A stretch of 17,418 nucleotides of DNA from an uncultured Collinsella sp. (GCA_902492545.1 CABULX010000044.1:1-17418); one strand, 5' to 3'. Positions 1 to 8,989 are shown, counted from the first letter of the stretch. Program-made: numbers and translations. Notes: a model not told the origin generated them from the letters alone.

Positions 1-221
1 CAATGGTATACGGGTGCACCATCGACGTCTTCAATACAGAAGATATCAGTGCGGAGTGTTTTCAAAACCAAACCCGGTCCCGGCCTGCATTGACACAGCT
101 GAAGGTTCTTGGGCATCGCTTGCTGGCGGGGTTCCTTGTCTGAGTTGGACTTGGTTGGCGGGGCTACTGGTCCCGGTCGCTGGTTCGCGCTTTGCGCGAA
201 CTCCGCGCCACTGTAAGTCAG
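1..221. other. Left edge, no recognisable gene
   Basis: I recognise no gene here. One minus-strand frame is open from an ATG at 116 to the window edge (38 codons, beginning MPKNLQLCQC). It has a weak, distant purine-rich stretch upstream and could be the first part of a gene lying outside the window. Plus-strand frames are open for only 30-46 codons. A compact hairpin (GTTCGCGC, TTT loop, GCGCGAAC, 183-201) sits just past the stop of the DtxR-type gene. It has no T-run on the minus strand, so I do not call it an intrinsic terminator. Confidence 0.4.
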
Positions 222-611
222 TTAGGCTTCCGTTGTTGGACCCGCCACATCTTCCCGTCCCAGCATCGATCTTAGCTTCTCAAAGCTTTCCTCGCTCAGG
301 CAGTGCTCCATGTGGCAGCCCTCTTGCGACGCCACCTCGGCCGATACGCCTGCATCCTCCAAAAGCCCCACGAAAAAGCAGTGGCGCTCCCACATTTGGC
401 GCGCGACCTCCAGACCGCGCTCTGTCAGATGAACATCTCGTTTGCCCATTTCGACATAGCCGTTGCTTTCCAGCGTCGCCATGGCCTTGGAAACGCTCGC
501 CTTGGTTACGCCGAGGTACTCCGCAACGTCGATCGAGCGCACGATGACCTGACGTTCCGACAGAACGTAGATTGATTCGAGATAGTCTTCTCCGGATTCA
601 CGTAGGGCCAT
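222..611 (-). CDS. DtxR/MntR-family metal-dependent transcriptional regulator
   Basis: This 129-residue protein is a metal-activated DNA-binding repressor of the DtxR/MntR family, expected to control iron or manganese uptake genes. Residues 1-75 form the winged helix (ESGEDYLESIYVL start, recognition region around TKASVSKAMATLESNGYV). Residues 76-115 form the metal-binding and dimerisation domain with H77, C99, E102 and H103. There is no C-terminal SH3-like domain, as in short MntR-type members. The N-terminal D9 and E12 correspond to MntR ligands, while C99 sits where DtxR has its Cys, so the metal cannot be assigned. The ATG at 611 is preceded by AAAGGCGG and begins exactly where the family does. 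The longer frame up to 764 would read through the promoter repeats and the preceding terminator. Its own promoter carries repeated half-sites, which suggests autoregulation. Confidence 0.88.
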   Translation of the reverse strand: MALRESGEDYLESIYVLSERQVIVRSIDVAEYLGVTKASVSKAMATLESNGYVEMGKRDVHLTERGLEVARQMWERHCFFVGLLEDAGVSAEVASQEGCHMEHCLSEESFEKLRSMLGREDVAGPTTEA

Positions 612-635
612 GGGCCGCCTTTCGCGATGATTGCT

Positions 636-718
636 AGTTAGCCTTTGGATACTTTCCACGGCTAACTTTACCGCAAAAGTTGCCCATGTCTTACTACTTT
701 GTCTAAAAGTTAGCCGTG
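636..718. promoter_or_regulatory. Candidate operator cluster of the DtxR-type gene
   Basis: The half-site AGTTAGCC occurs three times: 636-643 (plus), 660-667 (as GGCTAACT) and 708-715 (plus). The latter two lie within a perfect 13-bp inverted repeat, CACGGCTAACTTT (657-669) and AAAGTTAGCCGTG (706-718). A degenerate fourth copy, AAAAGTTGCC, lies at 674-683. The half-site resembles those of DtxR-like operators (TTAGGTTAGCC-type). The cluster covers the region where the minus-strand promoter of the regulator must lie, about 25-110 bp before its start codon. Binding by the adjacent regulator is inferred. Confidence 0.55.
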
Positions 719-739
719 TTTCACAAAACGTGCGGGACG

Positions 740-776
740 AAAACAAAATGGGGACGCCCCGCAAGGAGTGTCCCCA
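740..776 (-). terminator. Rho-independent terminator after the Cof-type HAD gene
   Basis: On the minus strand a 7-bp stem (TGGGGAC with GTCCCCA, 770-776 and 749-755) is followed directly by a T-rich tail (ATTTTGTTTT). It lies about 25 bp past the stop of the HAD phosphatase gene, separating it from the DtxR-type gene. Confidence 0.75.
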
Positions 777-798
777 GGCGCCGGGTGCCGCCCCGCAG

Positions 799-1569
799 TT
801 ACATCAATCCAAAGTGCTTCGCGGCGTTGCAGATGCCATCGTCGTCCACGGCTGTCGTCACATAGGTCGCCGCAGCTTTCACCGTGTCCTGCGCGTTGCC
901 CATGGCCACACTTGTGCCCACGGCCGAGAACATCGACAGGTCGTTCTCGCCGTCGCCAAAGGCAATCGCCTCGCTCGCGTCGATGCCCAGGCGCTCCAGC
1001 GTCGCCGCCACGCCCAGGTCCTTGCCGCCGTTGGCCGGAATAATGTCGCAGAACAGATCGCACCAGCGCGTGGTGAGCGAATGCGACACGGCATCGGTCA
1101 CGATATGCTCGTCGGCCGGATCAACGAAGGCGCAAAACTGGTAGACCGGTGCATCAAAGGCGTGCTCAAACGGCTCCTCGTGGTAGACGATTCCCGCGTT
1201 GCTGCCAGCCGTCACCACGCGCTCGGACAGGCGGTTCACAAACGAGTCCTCGCCCTGCATGCACAGCGAGTCGTAGCGCCCCTGCGCCACCTGGTCCACA
1301 ATCACCGCGACGTCGTCCGAATCGATCGGGCAGCTGCGGTAAACCCCCTCGGCATCAAAGCAGTGCTGGCCCGAAAGCGTAATGTACGCATCCCAGCCCA
1401 GGTCGAACAGCCAGTCCGGCATCTGGTAGGTCGGACGGCCCGTGGCGATCACGCACGCAATCCCCTGCTCGTGAAAGCTGTCGAGCACCTGCTGCGCCGA
1501 CGCCGGAATCCGGTGGGTCTTAAAGCTCAGCAGCGTGCCGTCGATATCGAAAAACGCGGCTTTGATCAT
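799..1569 (-). CDS. Cof-type HAD-IIB family phosphatase
   Basis: This 256-residue cytoplasmic protein belongs to the Cof subfamily of HAD hydrolases, which dephosphorylate small metabolites such as sugar phosphates or flavin and pyridoxal phosphates. Motif I is FFDIDGT with D8 (nucleophile) and D10. Motif II is IATGR with T43, motif III is K183 in GGKDLG, and motif IV is GDGEND (205-210) with D206 and D210. The C2-type cap lies between about residues 80 and 180. Length is typical for the family. The ATG at 1569 lies 6 bp past the stop of the ABC-F gene, and its ribosome-binding site (GAGGAG) is inside that gene's last codons, so the two are co-transcribed and probably translationally coupled. 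A terminator follows. The substrate cannot be deduced. Confidence 0.92.
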   Translation of the reverse strand: MIKAAFFDIDGTLLSFKTHRIPASAQQVLDSFHEQGIACVIATGRPTYQMPDWLFDLGWDAYITLSGQHCFDAEGVYRSCPIDSDDVAVIVDQVAQGRYDSLCMQGEDSFVNRLSERVVTAGSNAGIVYHEEPFEHAFDAPVYQFCAFVDPADEHIVTDAVSHSLTTRWCDLFCDIIPANGGKDLGVAATLERLGIDASEAIAFGDGENDLSMFSAVGTSVAMGNAQDTVKAAATYVTTAVDDDGICNAAKHFGLM

Positions 1570-1575
1570 TCTCGC

Positions 1576-3435
1576 CTACTCCTCGCCCTCGAGCTTTTCG
1601 CTCGCCTCGAGCCACGCCATCTCCAGCTCGTCCATGGCGGCGTGAGCCTCGTCAATCTTTGCCTGCTGCTCGCCCAGCGCCGTGTAGTTGGTGGGGTCGA
1701 CCTGGGCCATCGCGGCCTCGGCCTCCTCCACGCGGGCGCGCTGCGTCTCCATCTTGCGCTCGAGCGAGCTCACCTCGCGGCGGAGCTTCTGGCGCTCGGC
1801 GTTGGAAAGGCCATTGGGCTGGCCGCTCGACTTGGGTTTTTCGGCCGCAGCCGCCGCAGCACCGGTGTCGAACGTGCCGGTCTTGGCGCTCGGTGCGCCC
1901 ACGGGCTCGCCCTCGGCGGTAGCGTTGCACAGACGCAGGTACTGGTCGACGCCGCCGGGCATATGCGTCAGGTGGCCGTCGAGCAGCGCCCACTGCTGGT
2001 CGGTCACGCGCTCCATCAAGAAGCGGTCGTGCGTCACCAGGATCAGCGTGCCGGGCCAGCCGTCGAGCAGATCTTCGACAATCGCGAGCATGTCGGTATC
2101 CAGGTCGTTGCCCGGCTCGTCCAGGATGAGCACGTTGGGCTCGTCCAGAATCGTCAGCAACAGCGACAGGCGACGGCGCTGACCGCCCGAAAGATCGCCG
2201 ATGCGGCTCCAGAGCTGCTGCGTCGTAAAGCCCAGACGCTCGCAGAGCTTCTCGGGCGAAGTCTCCTTGCCGTCGATGACGTAGTACTTCTTATAGTTGC
2301 CGAGCACCTCGCGGATCGTGTCGCCCATGTAGGGCTTGAGCTCCTCGAGCTGCTGCGACAGCACGCCAAAGCGCACTGTCTGGCCAATCTTCACGCGGCC
2401 GCGCGTGGGTTCAATCTTGCCCTGGATCACGTCAAGCAGCGTCGACTTGCCAGCGCCATTCTCACCCAAAAGACCATAGCGGTCGCCCGCACCAATGAGC
2501 CAGGTCACATCGGAGAGCACCTGCTTGGGCGCGCCGCCGGCATCCGCATAGCCGGCGTCCACGTCGACCACGTCGATAACCTGCTTGCCTAGGCGGCTCA
2601 CGGCGAGGCGCTTGAGCTCCAGCTCGTCACGCACGGGCGGCACGTCGGCGATCAGCTCGCGAGCGGCATCAACACGAAACTTGGGCTTGGTGGAACGCGC
2701 CTGGGCGCCGCGGCTCAGCCACGCGAGCTCCTTGCGCGCCATGTTGCGACGGCGCTCCTCGGTAACCGCGGCCATGCGGTCGCGCTCCACGCGCTGCAGG
2801 ATATATGCGGAGTAACCGCCCTCGAAGGGATCGACCTGGCCGTCGTGGACCTCCCACATACTGGTGCAGACCTCGTCCAAGAACCAGCGGTCGTGCGTGA
2901 CCACGAGCATCGCGCCCTGGCCGCGCTGCCAGCGGGCCTTTAAGTGACGCGCGAGCCAGTTGATGGTGCGCATGTCCAGGTGGTTGGTGGGCTCGTCGAG
3001 CATGAGCACGTCATAGTCGCCGATCAGCAGGCGCGCGAGGTCCACGCGACGGCGCTGGCCGCCCGAAAGCTCGCCCACCGTGCCCTCCCAGGGCACATCG
3101 CTAATAAGGCCGGCCAGAATCTGGCGCGTACGCGGGCTCGAGGCCCACTCGTATTCGGGCGTGTCACCGACGACGGCATGATGCACGGTGTCGGTATCGA
3201 CCAGGTTATCCTTTTGGCCGAGCAATCCAATCGTCGTGCCGCGGCGGTGCGTCACGCGTCCGTCATCGGGCTCCAGCGTGCCGGCGAGCACGCTCAGCAG
3301 CGTCGACTTGCCGTCGCCGTTTTTACCGACAATACCAATGCGGTCACCCTCGCCCACGCCGAGCGTCACGCTATCGAAAATATGCTTGGTGGGAAACTCT
3401 AGGCTGACGGAATCGCATCCCAAAAGAATCGCCAT
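1576..3435 (-). CDS. ABC-F family ATPase, Uup-like
   Basis: This 619-residue protein has two ABC ATPase domains and no membrane segments, the hallmark of ABC-F proteins, which act on ribosomes or nucleic acids rather than transport. Domain 1 has Walker A GIVGKNGDGKST (about 33-45), signature LSGGQ (123-127) and Walker B with DEPTNHLD (147-154). Domain 2 has Walker A GLLGENGAGKST (about 321-332), signature LSGGQ (415-419) and DEPGNDLD (439-446). The NDLD form in domain 2 and the charged C-terminal coiled coil (about 543-619) resemble Uup, so Uup is the closest named match. An Ala/Gly-rich linker (about 505-540) joins them. The ATG at 3435 follows GAAGGAG and starts exactly at the first ABC strand. 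An upstream in-frame start at 3549 would overlap the pst terminator. It heads a two-gene unit with the HAD phosphatase. Confidence 0.92.
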   Translation of the reverse strand: MAILLGCDSVSLEFPTKHIFDSVTLGVGEGDRIGIVGKNGDGKSTLLSVLAGTLEPDDGRVTHRRGTTIGLLGQKDNLVDTDTVHHAVVGDTPEYEWASSPRTRQILAGLISDVPWEGTVGELSGGQRRRVDLARLLIGDYDVLMLDEPTNHLDMRTINWLARHLKARWQRGQGAMLVVTHDRWFLDEVCTSMWEVHDGQVDPFEGGYSAYILQRVERDRMAAVTEERRRNMARKELAWLSRGAQARSTKPKFRVDAARELIADVPPVRDELELKRLAVSRLGKQVIDVVDVDAGYADAGGAPKQVLSDVTWLIGAGDRYGLLGENGAGKSTLLDVIQGKIEPTRGRVKIGQTVRFGVLSQQLEELKPYMGDTIREVLGNYKKYYVIDGKETSPEKLCERLGFTTQQLWSRIGDLSGGQRRRLSLLLTILDEPNVLILDEPGNDLDTDMLAIVEDLLDGWPGTLILVTHDRFLMERVTDQQWALLDGHLTHMPGGVDQYLRLCNATAEGEPVGAPSAKTGTFDTGAAAAAAEKPKSSGQPNGLSNAERQKLRREVSSLERKMETQRARVEEAEAAMAQVDPTNYTALGEQQAKIDEAHAAMDELEMAWLEASEKLEGEE

Positions 3436-3502
3436 ATGCCCTGCTCCTTCGTAGAAATTCAACGTTGTCCATGATAGCAGCGAAAAGGCGGGCCGCACAC
3501 GA

Positions 3503-3543
3503 CACAAAAAGGCGGGCCATCTCCCACAAGAGATGACCCGCCT
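3503..3543 (-). terminator. Rho-independent terminator of the pst operon
   Basis: On the minus strand a 14-bp stem (AGGCGGGTCATCTC with GAGATGGCCCGCCT), loop TTGTGG, is followed by TTTTTGTGTC. The one non-Watson-Crick pair is U-G in the minus-strand RNA but C-A in the plus-strand RNA, which supports minus-strand use. It begins about 55 bp after the pstB stop. Confidence 0.85.
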
Positions 3544-3598
3544 CTCCAATCAGTCCCGTGGCGACCGTGGCCACCGCGGGCCTCAAGCATGTCCCGGA

Positions 3599-4467
<869 letters not shown>

Positions 4468-4471
<4 letters not shown>

Positions 4472-5394
4472 TCGGCCGTCATCCTTCTTGCCAGTTGCTT
4501 GCCCACGATACGGGCGACTACGTTAAACAGCAGCACGCAAATCATCAGCAGCGCCGCGGTGCCCCAAACAATCTGCTGGGCCTCGGGGCTGCCCTCGCCA
4601 TAGATCTTGTAGATGTGCACGGCGAGCGACTCGCCGGGACGGAACACGTTCCAAGCGCAGGTGGGGCTCGACAGGTTAAAGCTCAAGAAGTTCAGGCGAA
4701 CCGGCGAGCTCATACCCGAGGTAAAAAGCAGTGCTGCGGCCTCGCCAAACACGCGACCGGCCGAAAGCACGATGCCCGTCACGATGGCAGGCATGGCCTC
4801 GGGGATCAGGATGTGCAGCGTGGCCTCCCAGCGAGTGAGGCCCATGGCCAGGCACGCATCGCGCTGGGCCTGCGGCACGTCCTCGAGCGCCTGCTGGATC
4901 ACGCGCACCAGGATGGGGATGTTGAACATGGTGAGCGCGACGGCGCCGGAGATGATGGAGTACTTCCAGCCCAGCTGCACCGAGAACACCAGAAAACCGA
5001 ACATGCCGACGACGATGGAAGGCAGCGAGGACAACGTCTCGATGGCGGTGGAGGCGATGTCGCGGATGGGTCCGTCCGGCGCGTACTCAACCAAAAAGAC
5101 CGCTCCGCCCAGGCTGATGGGCACCGAGATGATCAGGGTGATCAGCAGCAGGTAGAACGAGTCGAACAGCTGGTAGAGCACGCCGCCCTGCGTTCCGTTG
5201 GCGCGCGACGGCTCCGTGAGAAAGCCCGGCTGGAACAGCGTCGAGATGCCCTCGAACAGGATATAGGCCACCATGGAGACGACGATGAGCATGACGATGG
5301 CGACGATCGCCGTCAACACGCCCGTGGCGAAGCGGTCCTGCTTTTGGACACGCCCGAGCCTCGCCTCGTCGATGTGGATACGCGTGCTAGCCAC
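4468..5394 (-). CDS. pstA: Phosphate ABC transporter permease PstA
   Basis: This is one of the two membrane-spanning subunits of the phosphate importer (308 residues). About six hydrophobic segments are visible, the first at about 25-48. The cytoplasmic EAA-type loop that contacts PstB is at RDACLAMGLTRWEATLHIL, followed by IPEAMPAIVTG. The GEAAALLFTSG segment and a periplasmic FNLSSPTCAWN stretch are typical of PstA. The start is GTG at 5394, which overlaps the end of pstC by 8 bp. A purine-rich AAGGGGGCGAAGG lies upstream, inside pstC, and the next in-frame Met is inside the first membrane segment, so GTG is the only reasonable start. Its stop overlaps the pstB ATG by 4 bp. Confidence 0.96.
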
Positions 5395-6295
5395 GAGCCT
5401 TCGCCCCCTTGCGGCCGATAAGGTGGATGATCAGGATGAAGATGAGGCTCATGCCCATCAGCAGCAGGCCGAGCGCCCACAGGACGTCGTCTTGGGCCGA
5501 GCCCTCGGCATAGACTGCCATGGACGTGGTGAGCGTGGTGGTGATGGTCGAAGCCGGCGACAGCAGCGACGTCGGCATGGCCTCGATGCCGCCGATGACC
5601 ATGCGCACGGCGAGCGTCTCGCCAAAGGCGCGGGTCATGCCCAAGATAACCGCGGTCATGAGCGACGGCATGGCGGACTTGAGCACCACGTGCCAGATGG
5701 TCTGCCAGCGGGTGTAGCCCAGCGCGAGCGAGCCCTGGCGGTAGCCGTCGGGCACGGCGCGCAGGCCATCGACCGAAAGCGTGGTCATCGTCGGCAGAAT
5801 CATGACCGCCAGCACGATGGCGCCGGGCAAGATGCCCAGGCCCGTGCTCACGTGGAAAACGCTCTTCATAAGACCGACGACCACGTGAAAACCGATCAGG
5901 CCAAAGACGACCGAGGGGATGCCGGTCAAAAGCTCAATGAGCGGCTGAAAGACCTTAGAGCCAAACTTAGGGCTAATCTCGACCGCAAAGATGGCAGAGC
6001 CGATGGCGATGGGCAGCGCGATGAGCGTGGAGAGCACCATGACCGCAAACGAGGTGACAATCAGGGGCAGGGCGCCGGTGTAGGGCAGGCCGCTTTCGGC
6101 TGTGTTGGCCAGGTCCCACTTGGTGCCGGTGAAGAACTCGACGACCGAAACGCCGGCCTTGAGAAAAGCCGAGAGGCCCTTTTGGGCGACCATAAAGATG
6201 AGCGCGGCAACGACAAGCGTCACGAGCGCAACGCACGCGCCCGTGACGCCCAGGCCCACGTTCTCAAGGTCGCGCTTTGGCAGCTGTTTTGCCAT
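5387..6295 (-). CDS. pstC: Phosphate ABC transporter permease PstC
   Basis: This is the second permease subunit of the Pst importer (302 residues, usual length). An N-terminal membrane segment at about 13-35 is followed by a periplasmic loop (VSVVEFFTGTKWDL) that is a PstC hallmark. A core of further transmembrane helices carries the EAA loop SLALGYTRWQTIWHVVL, followed by MTRAFGETLAV. The ATG at 6295 has GGAAAGG seven bases upstream. It lies 24 bp after pstS with no terminator between, and overlaps pstA, so the four genes form one operon. Confidence 0.96.
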   Translation of the reverse strand: MAKQLPKRDLENVGLGVTGACVALVTLVVAALIFMVAQKGLSAFLKAGVSVVEFFTGTKWDLANTAESGLPYTGALPLIVTSFAVMVLSTLIALPIAIGSAIFAVEISPKFGSKVFQPLIELLTGIPSVVFGLIGFHVVVGLMKSVFHVSTGLGILPGAIVLAVMILPTMTTLSVDGLRAVPDGYRQGSLALGYTRWQTIWHVVLKSAMPSLMTAVILGMTRAFGETLAVRMVIGGIEAMPTSLLSPASTITTTLTTSMAVYAEGSAQDDVLWALGLLLMGMSLIFILIIHLIGRKGAKARG

Positions 6296-6319
6296 TGCAT
6301 ACCTTTCCGGGGCGATTAC

Positions 6320-7258
6320 TTATTTAGCGGAGACCTTGCCGCTGGCGTCCTTGACGACCTTCATGGCAGAGACGGGGATAAAGCCCTGCTCCTCGACGAG
6401 CTTGCCCTGGACATCATCGGAAAGCATGAACTCCAGGAAGGCCTTGGTGGCCTCGTCGGCATCCTTAGCGCAGTACATGTGCTCGGTAGCCCAGATCTTG
6501 AAGGAGTCGTCGGTGACATTCTTGCTCTTGGGCTCGACGCCCTCGACCTTGATGGCGTTGAACTTGGAGTCATCAAAGTGCGAGAAGTCGAGGTAGGAGA
6601 TGGCGTTGTCGGTACTGCCCATCTGAGTCTGGACATCGCCGGACTTGTCGAGTTCGGCGTCGCCCTTAAAGTCGACGGCCTCGTCGCCAAAAACGGCGGC
6701 CTCGAAGGTGGCACGGGTGCCAGAGCCAGCCTTGCGGTTGAGAACGACGATCTTGGCGTCGTCGCCGCCGGCCTCCTTCCAGTTGGTGATCTGGCCGGAG
6801 AAGATGCCCTTGAGCTGCTCGAGGGACAGGTCGTCGACCTTGACGTTCTTGGAGACGACGGGGCCCATGCCAACGACGGCGACCTCGTGATCGACGATGT
6901 TCTTGACCTGATCGGCCTCAAGCTTGGTCTCGGCGAAGACGTCGGAGTTGCCGATGGCAACGGTGCCGGCGGCGACAGCGGTCAGGCCCTTGCCCGAACC
7001 GTTACCCGAGCCGGAGACGGAGACATCGGGGTTGGCGTCCATAAACTTCTCGGCAGCGGCCTCGACGAGAGCCTGGAACGAAGAGGCACCGTCGTAGGTC
7101 ACCTCGCCGGAGACGGACTCGGCAGCAGCGGCGCTACCCTTGTCGGCGGCGTCGGATGCGCCAGAGCCGCCGCAACCAACGAGACCGAGACCGACGATGC
7201 TGGCAAGACCACCAGCGAGGCCGAGGAACTGACGACGAGAATAAGCCTGATCGAGCAT
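6320..7258 (-). CDS. pstS: Phosphate-binding lipoprotein PstS
   Basis: This is the extracytoplasmic phosphate-binding subunit that feeds the PstCAB transporter (312 residues). The N-terminus carries a twin-arginine motif (SRRQFLG, R8-R9), a hydrophobic stretch and a lipobox LVGC with the lipidated Cys at residue 29. It should therefore be exported folded by Tat and anchored as a lipoprotein. A Gly/Ala/Ser-rich linker follows. Phosphate-contacting segments are recognisable at GASSFQ (57-62), SGSGNGSGKGLTAVAAG (82-98, the SGxGxG type) and RKAGSGTRATF (175-185). The ATG at 7258 has AAAGGAAG directly upstream. An earlier in-frame Met at 7276 and the farther start at 7348 lack a ribosome-binding site and would bury the signal peptide. 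It is the first gene of the pst operon. Confidence 0.96.
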   Translation of the reverse strand: MLDQAYSRRQFLGLAGGLASIVGLGLVGCGGSGASDAADKGSAAAAESVSGEVTYDGASSFQALVEAAAEKFMDANPDVSVSGSGNGSGKGLTAVAAGTVAIGNSDVFAETKLEADQVKNIVDHEVAVVGMGPVVSKNVKVDDLSLEQLKGIFSGQITNWKEAGGDDAKIVVLNRKAGSGTRATFEAAVFGDEAVDFKGDAELDKSGDVQTQMGSTDNAISYLDFSHFDDSKFNAIKVEGVEPKSKNVTDDSFKIWATEHMYCAKDADEATKAFLEFMLSDDVQGKLVEEQGFIPVSAMKVVKDASGKVSAK

Positions 7259-7284
7259 GATCTTCCTTTCATACATGCGAATCG

Positions 7285-7343
7285 CGGGCACCCTGCCCGC
7301 TTTGCTGTTTGGAAAGATACGGCCTCGATCGGGCAGTGCCCGC
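7285..7343 (-). other. pstS leader with two GC-rich hairpins
   Basis: In the 5' leader of pstS two short hairpins contain the same GCGGGCA word: GCGGGCA/TGCCCGC around 7285-7301 and a CGGGCA/TGCCCG stem around 7331-7343. Neither is followed by a T-run on the minus strand, so simple attenuation is not indicated. They may be mRNA-stability or translation elements. Confidence 0.35.
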
Positions 7344-7399
7344 GCCAACTGCGGTTTTTTACGGGCATCTGATAGACCCTTACCGCAAGCGCAGCACGG

Positions 7400-7421
7400 C
7401 CTTTACAAACGAATAACAAAC
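7400..7421 (-). promoter_or_regulatory. Candidate Pho box upstream of pstS
   Basis: Read on the minus strand this is GTTTGTTATTC followed by GTTTGTAAAGG: two 11-bp units sharing GTTTGT. An 11-bp direct repeat of a T-rich half-site is the layout of PhoB/PhoP binding sites. It lies about 140 bp upstream of the pstS start codon. A possible -10 (TATCAG, 7369-7374) follows 26 bp downstream. No phosphate regulator is encoded in the window, so this is by pattern and position only. Confidence 0.35.
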
Positions 7422-7452
7422 CCGGCATTTAACGTGGCGCGCCTTTTACACC

Positions 7453-7531
7453 AATAAAAACGAAGTTGCGGTGAAATAGTTCCTGTCTGGCCATCAAAAG
7501 GCCCATTCTAGGAACTATTCCACCGCAACTT
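7453..7531 (-). terminator. Probable terminator of the dipeptidase gene (uses repeat copy 1)
   Basis: On the minus strand the long hairpin of repeat copy 1 begins about 21 bp past the dipeptidase stop and is followed by CGTTTTTATT. The element therefore looks capable of intrinsic termination in this direction. Confidence 0.6.
7463..7531. repeat. Interspersed palindromic repeat, copy 1
   Basis: Two 21-nt arms, AAGTTGCGGTGAAATAGTTCC (7463-7483) and the inverse of AAGTTGCGGTGGAATAGTTCC (7511-7531), match at 20 of 21 positions around a 27-nt centre that holds a smaller GGCC...GGCC dyad. The arm sequence recurs at about 10738 and 14436. It lies between the dipeptidase gene and pstS. Confidence 0.85.
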
Positions 7532-7552
7532 AGATTGGAAAACCGCGTAACC

Positions 7553-8989
7553 TTAAAGTTCCAGTTCGTTTAGACGAAGGATTGCCACGATATAGATCTT
7601 GAGCGCCTGCTTAAGCTGCTCTTCGTTGGCGCACTCGTTGGGGCCGTGCATCTGGCCGCCCCATGCGGGCAGCTCCAGGCCGGTCTCCTCGGGGCCAAAC
7701 GATACGGCGCGGGCAAAGTTGCGCGCATACGTGCCGCCGCCCATGGCAAAGGGCTCGGCATGCTTGCCCGTAAACTCGTTATAGGTATCGATAAGCGCCT
7801 TCACGGCCGGATCGTCGGCAGAGACCGAGAACGGCACCTTAGCGCGACCCAGCTGGCACGTCACGCCAAAACGGCCCACGAGCGGGTCGAGCTGCTCGCG
7901 GATGGTATCGGCACTCGTGCTGTCGGGGAAGCGCACGTCGATGACCTGCTCAATATGGCCATCCGCCACGCGAATGACGCCAGCGTTGCAGGTAAGCGGG
8001 CCAAACGCCGGACTCGTCGCATCGATACCCAGGCCGCGGCCATAGGCATCCGCATGCACAAAGGCCAGGAACTTGACGAACTCGTGCTCGGCAGGCGTCA
8101 GCAGGCGCTCATCGCGTGCACCAAACGCGTCCTCGGCCTCGCGCAGATACGACACGATCAGGCCGACGGCGTTGATGGTGCCCTCAGGCATCGAAGCGTG
8201 GCCGCCAATACCGTGGGCGAAAATCTGCGCATGCCCGTTATCAAGCGCCGTGATCTCCAGGCGGTCGACGTTCTCAACGGGCGCCGGCAGCTCATCGGCG
8301 GCAATTGCAAGCTCGCAGATGGACTGCGACGGAATGGCATTGCTCGCCTCGGAGCCGCTCCACGACACGATGCGCCCGCCGTCGATCTTGGGGCTCACGA
8401 ACGTCGCCCCAAACTGGCCCTTCTCGGCATTGCAGACCGGGAACTCGGCATCGGGCGTAAACAGAAAGTCAGGATTCGCGTAGTTCTCCAGATAATGGTG
8501 AACGTCGGACATGCCCACTTCCTCATCGCAGCCCAGCAGCGCGCGGAAGGTGTAGCGCGGAACGATGCCGTGCTTGAGCAGGTAGGCGCCGGCGTAGAGC
8601 GACAGCACGGCCGGACCCTTGTCGTCGATCACGCCGCGGCCGAGCAGCCAGCCCTCGCGACGCTCCATCGCAAACGGGTCGGTGTTCCAGCCGGGGCCAG
8701 CGGGTACCACGTCAACATGGCAGATAGTCGCGAGCTGTTTGTCGCCGCGGCCCGGGATATCGGCGATTCCCACATAGCCCTCGTCGTCGCTCGTCTGATA
8801 GCCGAGCTTTTGCGCAATGCCGAGCGCGCAATCGAGCGCATCACGGACCGGGCGGCCAAACGGCGCACCGAGCTCCGCATTGGCAGCAACGGCCACGGAC
8901 GGATAGCTCACCAGCTGTTCGATATCGGCAACGACATCTTCCCAGACCTCGTCGACATACTCGGTAACGCTCTGCTCCACCTGATTCAT
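7553..8989 (-). CDS. Sapep/PepV-like M20 family dipeptidase
   Basis: This 478-residue metallopeptidase of family M20 (Sapep/PepV group) is expected to cleave dipeptides in the cytoplasm using two metal ions, probably zinc or manganese. Visible metal and catalytic residues are H91 and D93 in ICHVDVVPAG, D122 in GRGVIDDKG, E156 and E157 in GCDEEVGM, D180 in FTPDAEFPV, and H448 in GGQMHGPNE. The MGGGTYARN segment near the C-terminus is typical of this group. The bacterial lid domain occupies about 190-370. The ATG at 8989 has a strong GGAGG upstream, and the longer frame to 9133 would overlap the HAD gene. It lies 55 bp downstream of the HAD-IA gene on the same strand, so the two may be co-transcribed. 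Confidence 0.94.
   Translation of the reverse strand: MNQVEQSVTEYVDEVWEDVVADIEQLVSYPSVAVAANAELGAPFGRPVRDALDCALGIAQKLGYQTSDDEGYVGIADIPGRGDKQLATICHVDVVPAGPGWNTDPFAMERREGWLLGRGVIDDKGPAVLSLYAGAYLLKHGIVPRYTFRALLGCDEEVGMSDVHHYLENYANPDFLFTPDAEFPVCNAEKGQFGATFVSPKIDGGRIVSWSGSEASNAIPSQSICELAIAADELPAPVENVDRLEITALDNGHAQIFAHGIGGHASMPEGTINAVGLIVSYLREAEDAFGARDERLLTPAEHEFVKFLAFVHADAYGRGLGIDATSPAFGPLTCNAGVIRVADGHIEQVIDVRFPDSTSADTIREQLDPLVGRFGVTCQLGRAKVPFSVSADDPAVKALIDTYNEFTGKHAEPFAMGGGTYARNFARAVSFGPEETGLELPAWGGQMHGPNECANEEQLKQALKIYIVAILRLNELEL

Noticed and set aside
183..201. GTTCGCGC hairpin as a terminator of the DtxR-type gene
   Set aside because: No T-run follows on the minus strand.
612..764. Longer N-terminus for the DtxR-type protein
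   Set aside because: It would run through the operator-like repeats and the terminator of the preceding gene; the family start is at 611 with a good ribosome-binding site.
631..2592. Long plus-strand open frame (653 codons) opposite the HAD and ABC-F genes
   Set aside because: It lies antisense to two genes with intact catalytic motifs, is rich in Arg/His/Ala/Leu as expected from the reverse of high-GC codons, and shows no domain.
5273..7372. Long plus-strand open frame (699 codons) opposite the pst genes
   Set aside because: Antisense to pstC and pstS; its Asp/Gly/His/Val-rich sequence mirrors their codon bias. Similar frames at 3533-4603, 4432-5421, 7646-9010 and 16684-17364 are rejected for the same reason.
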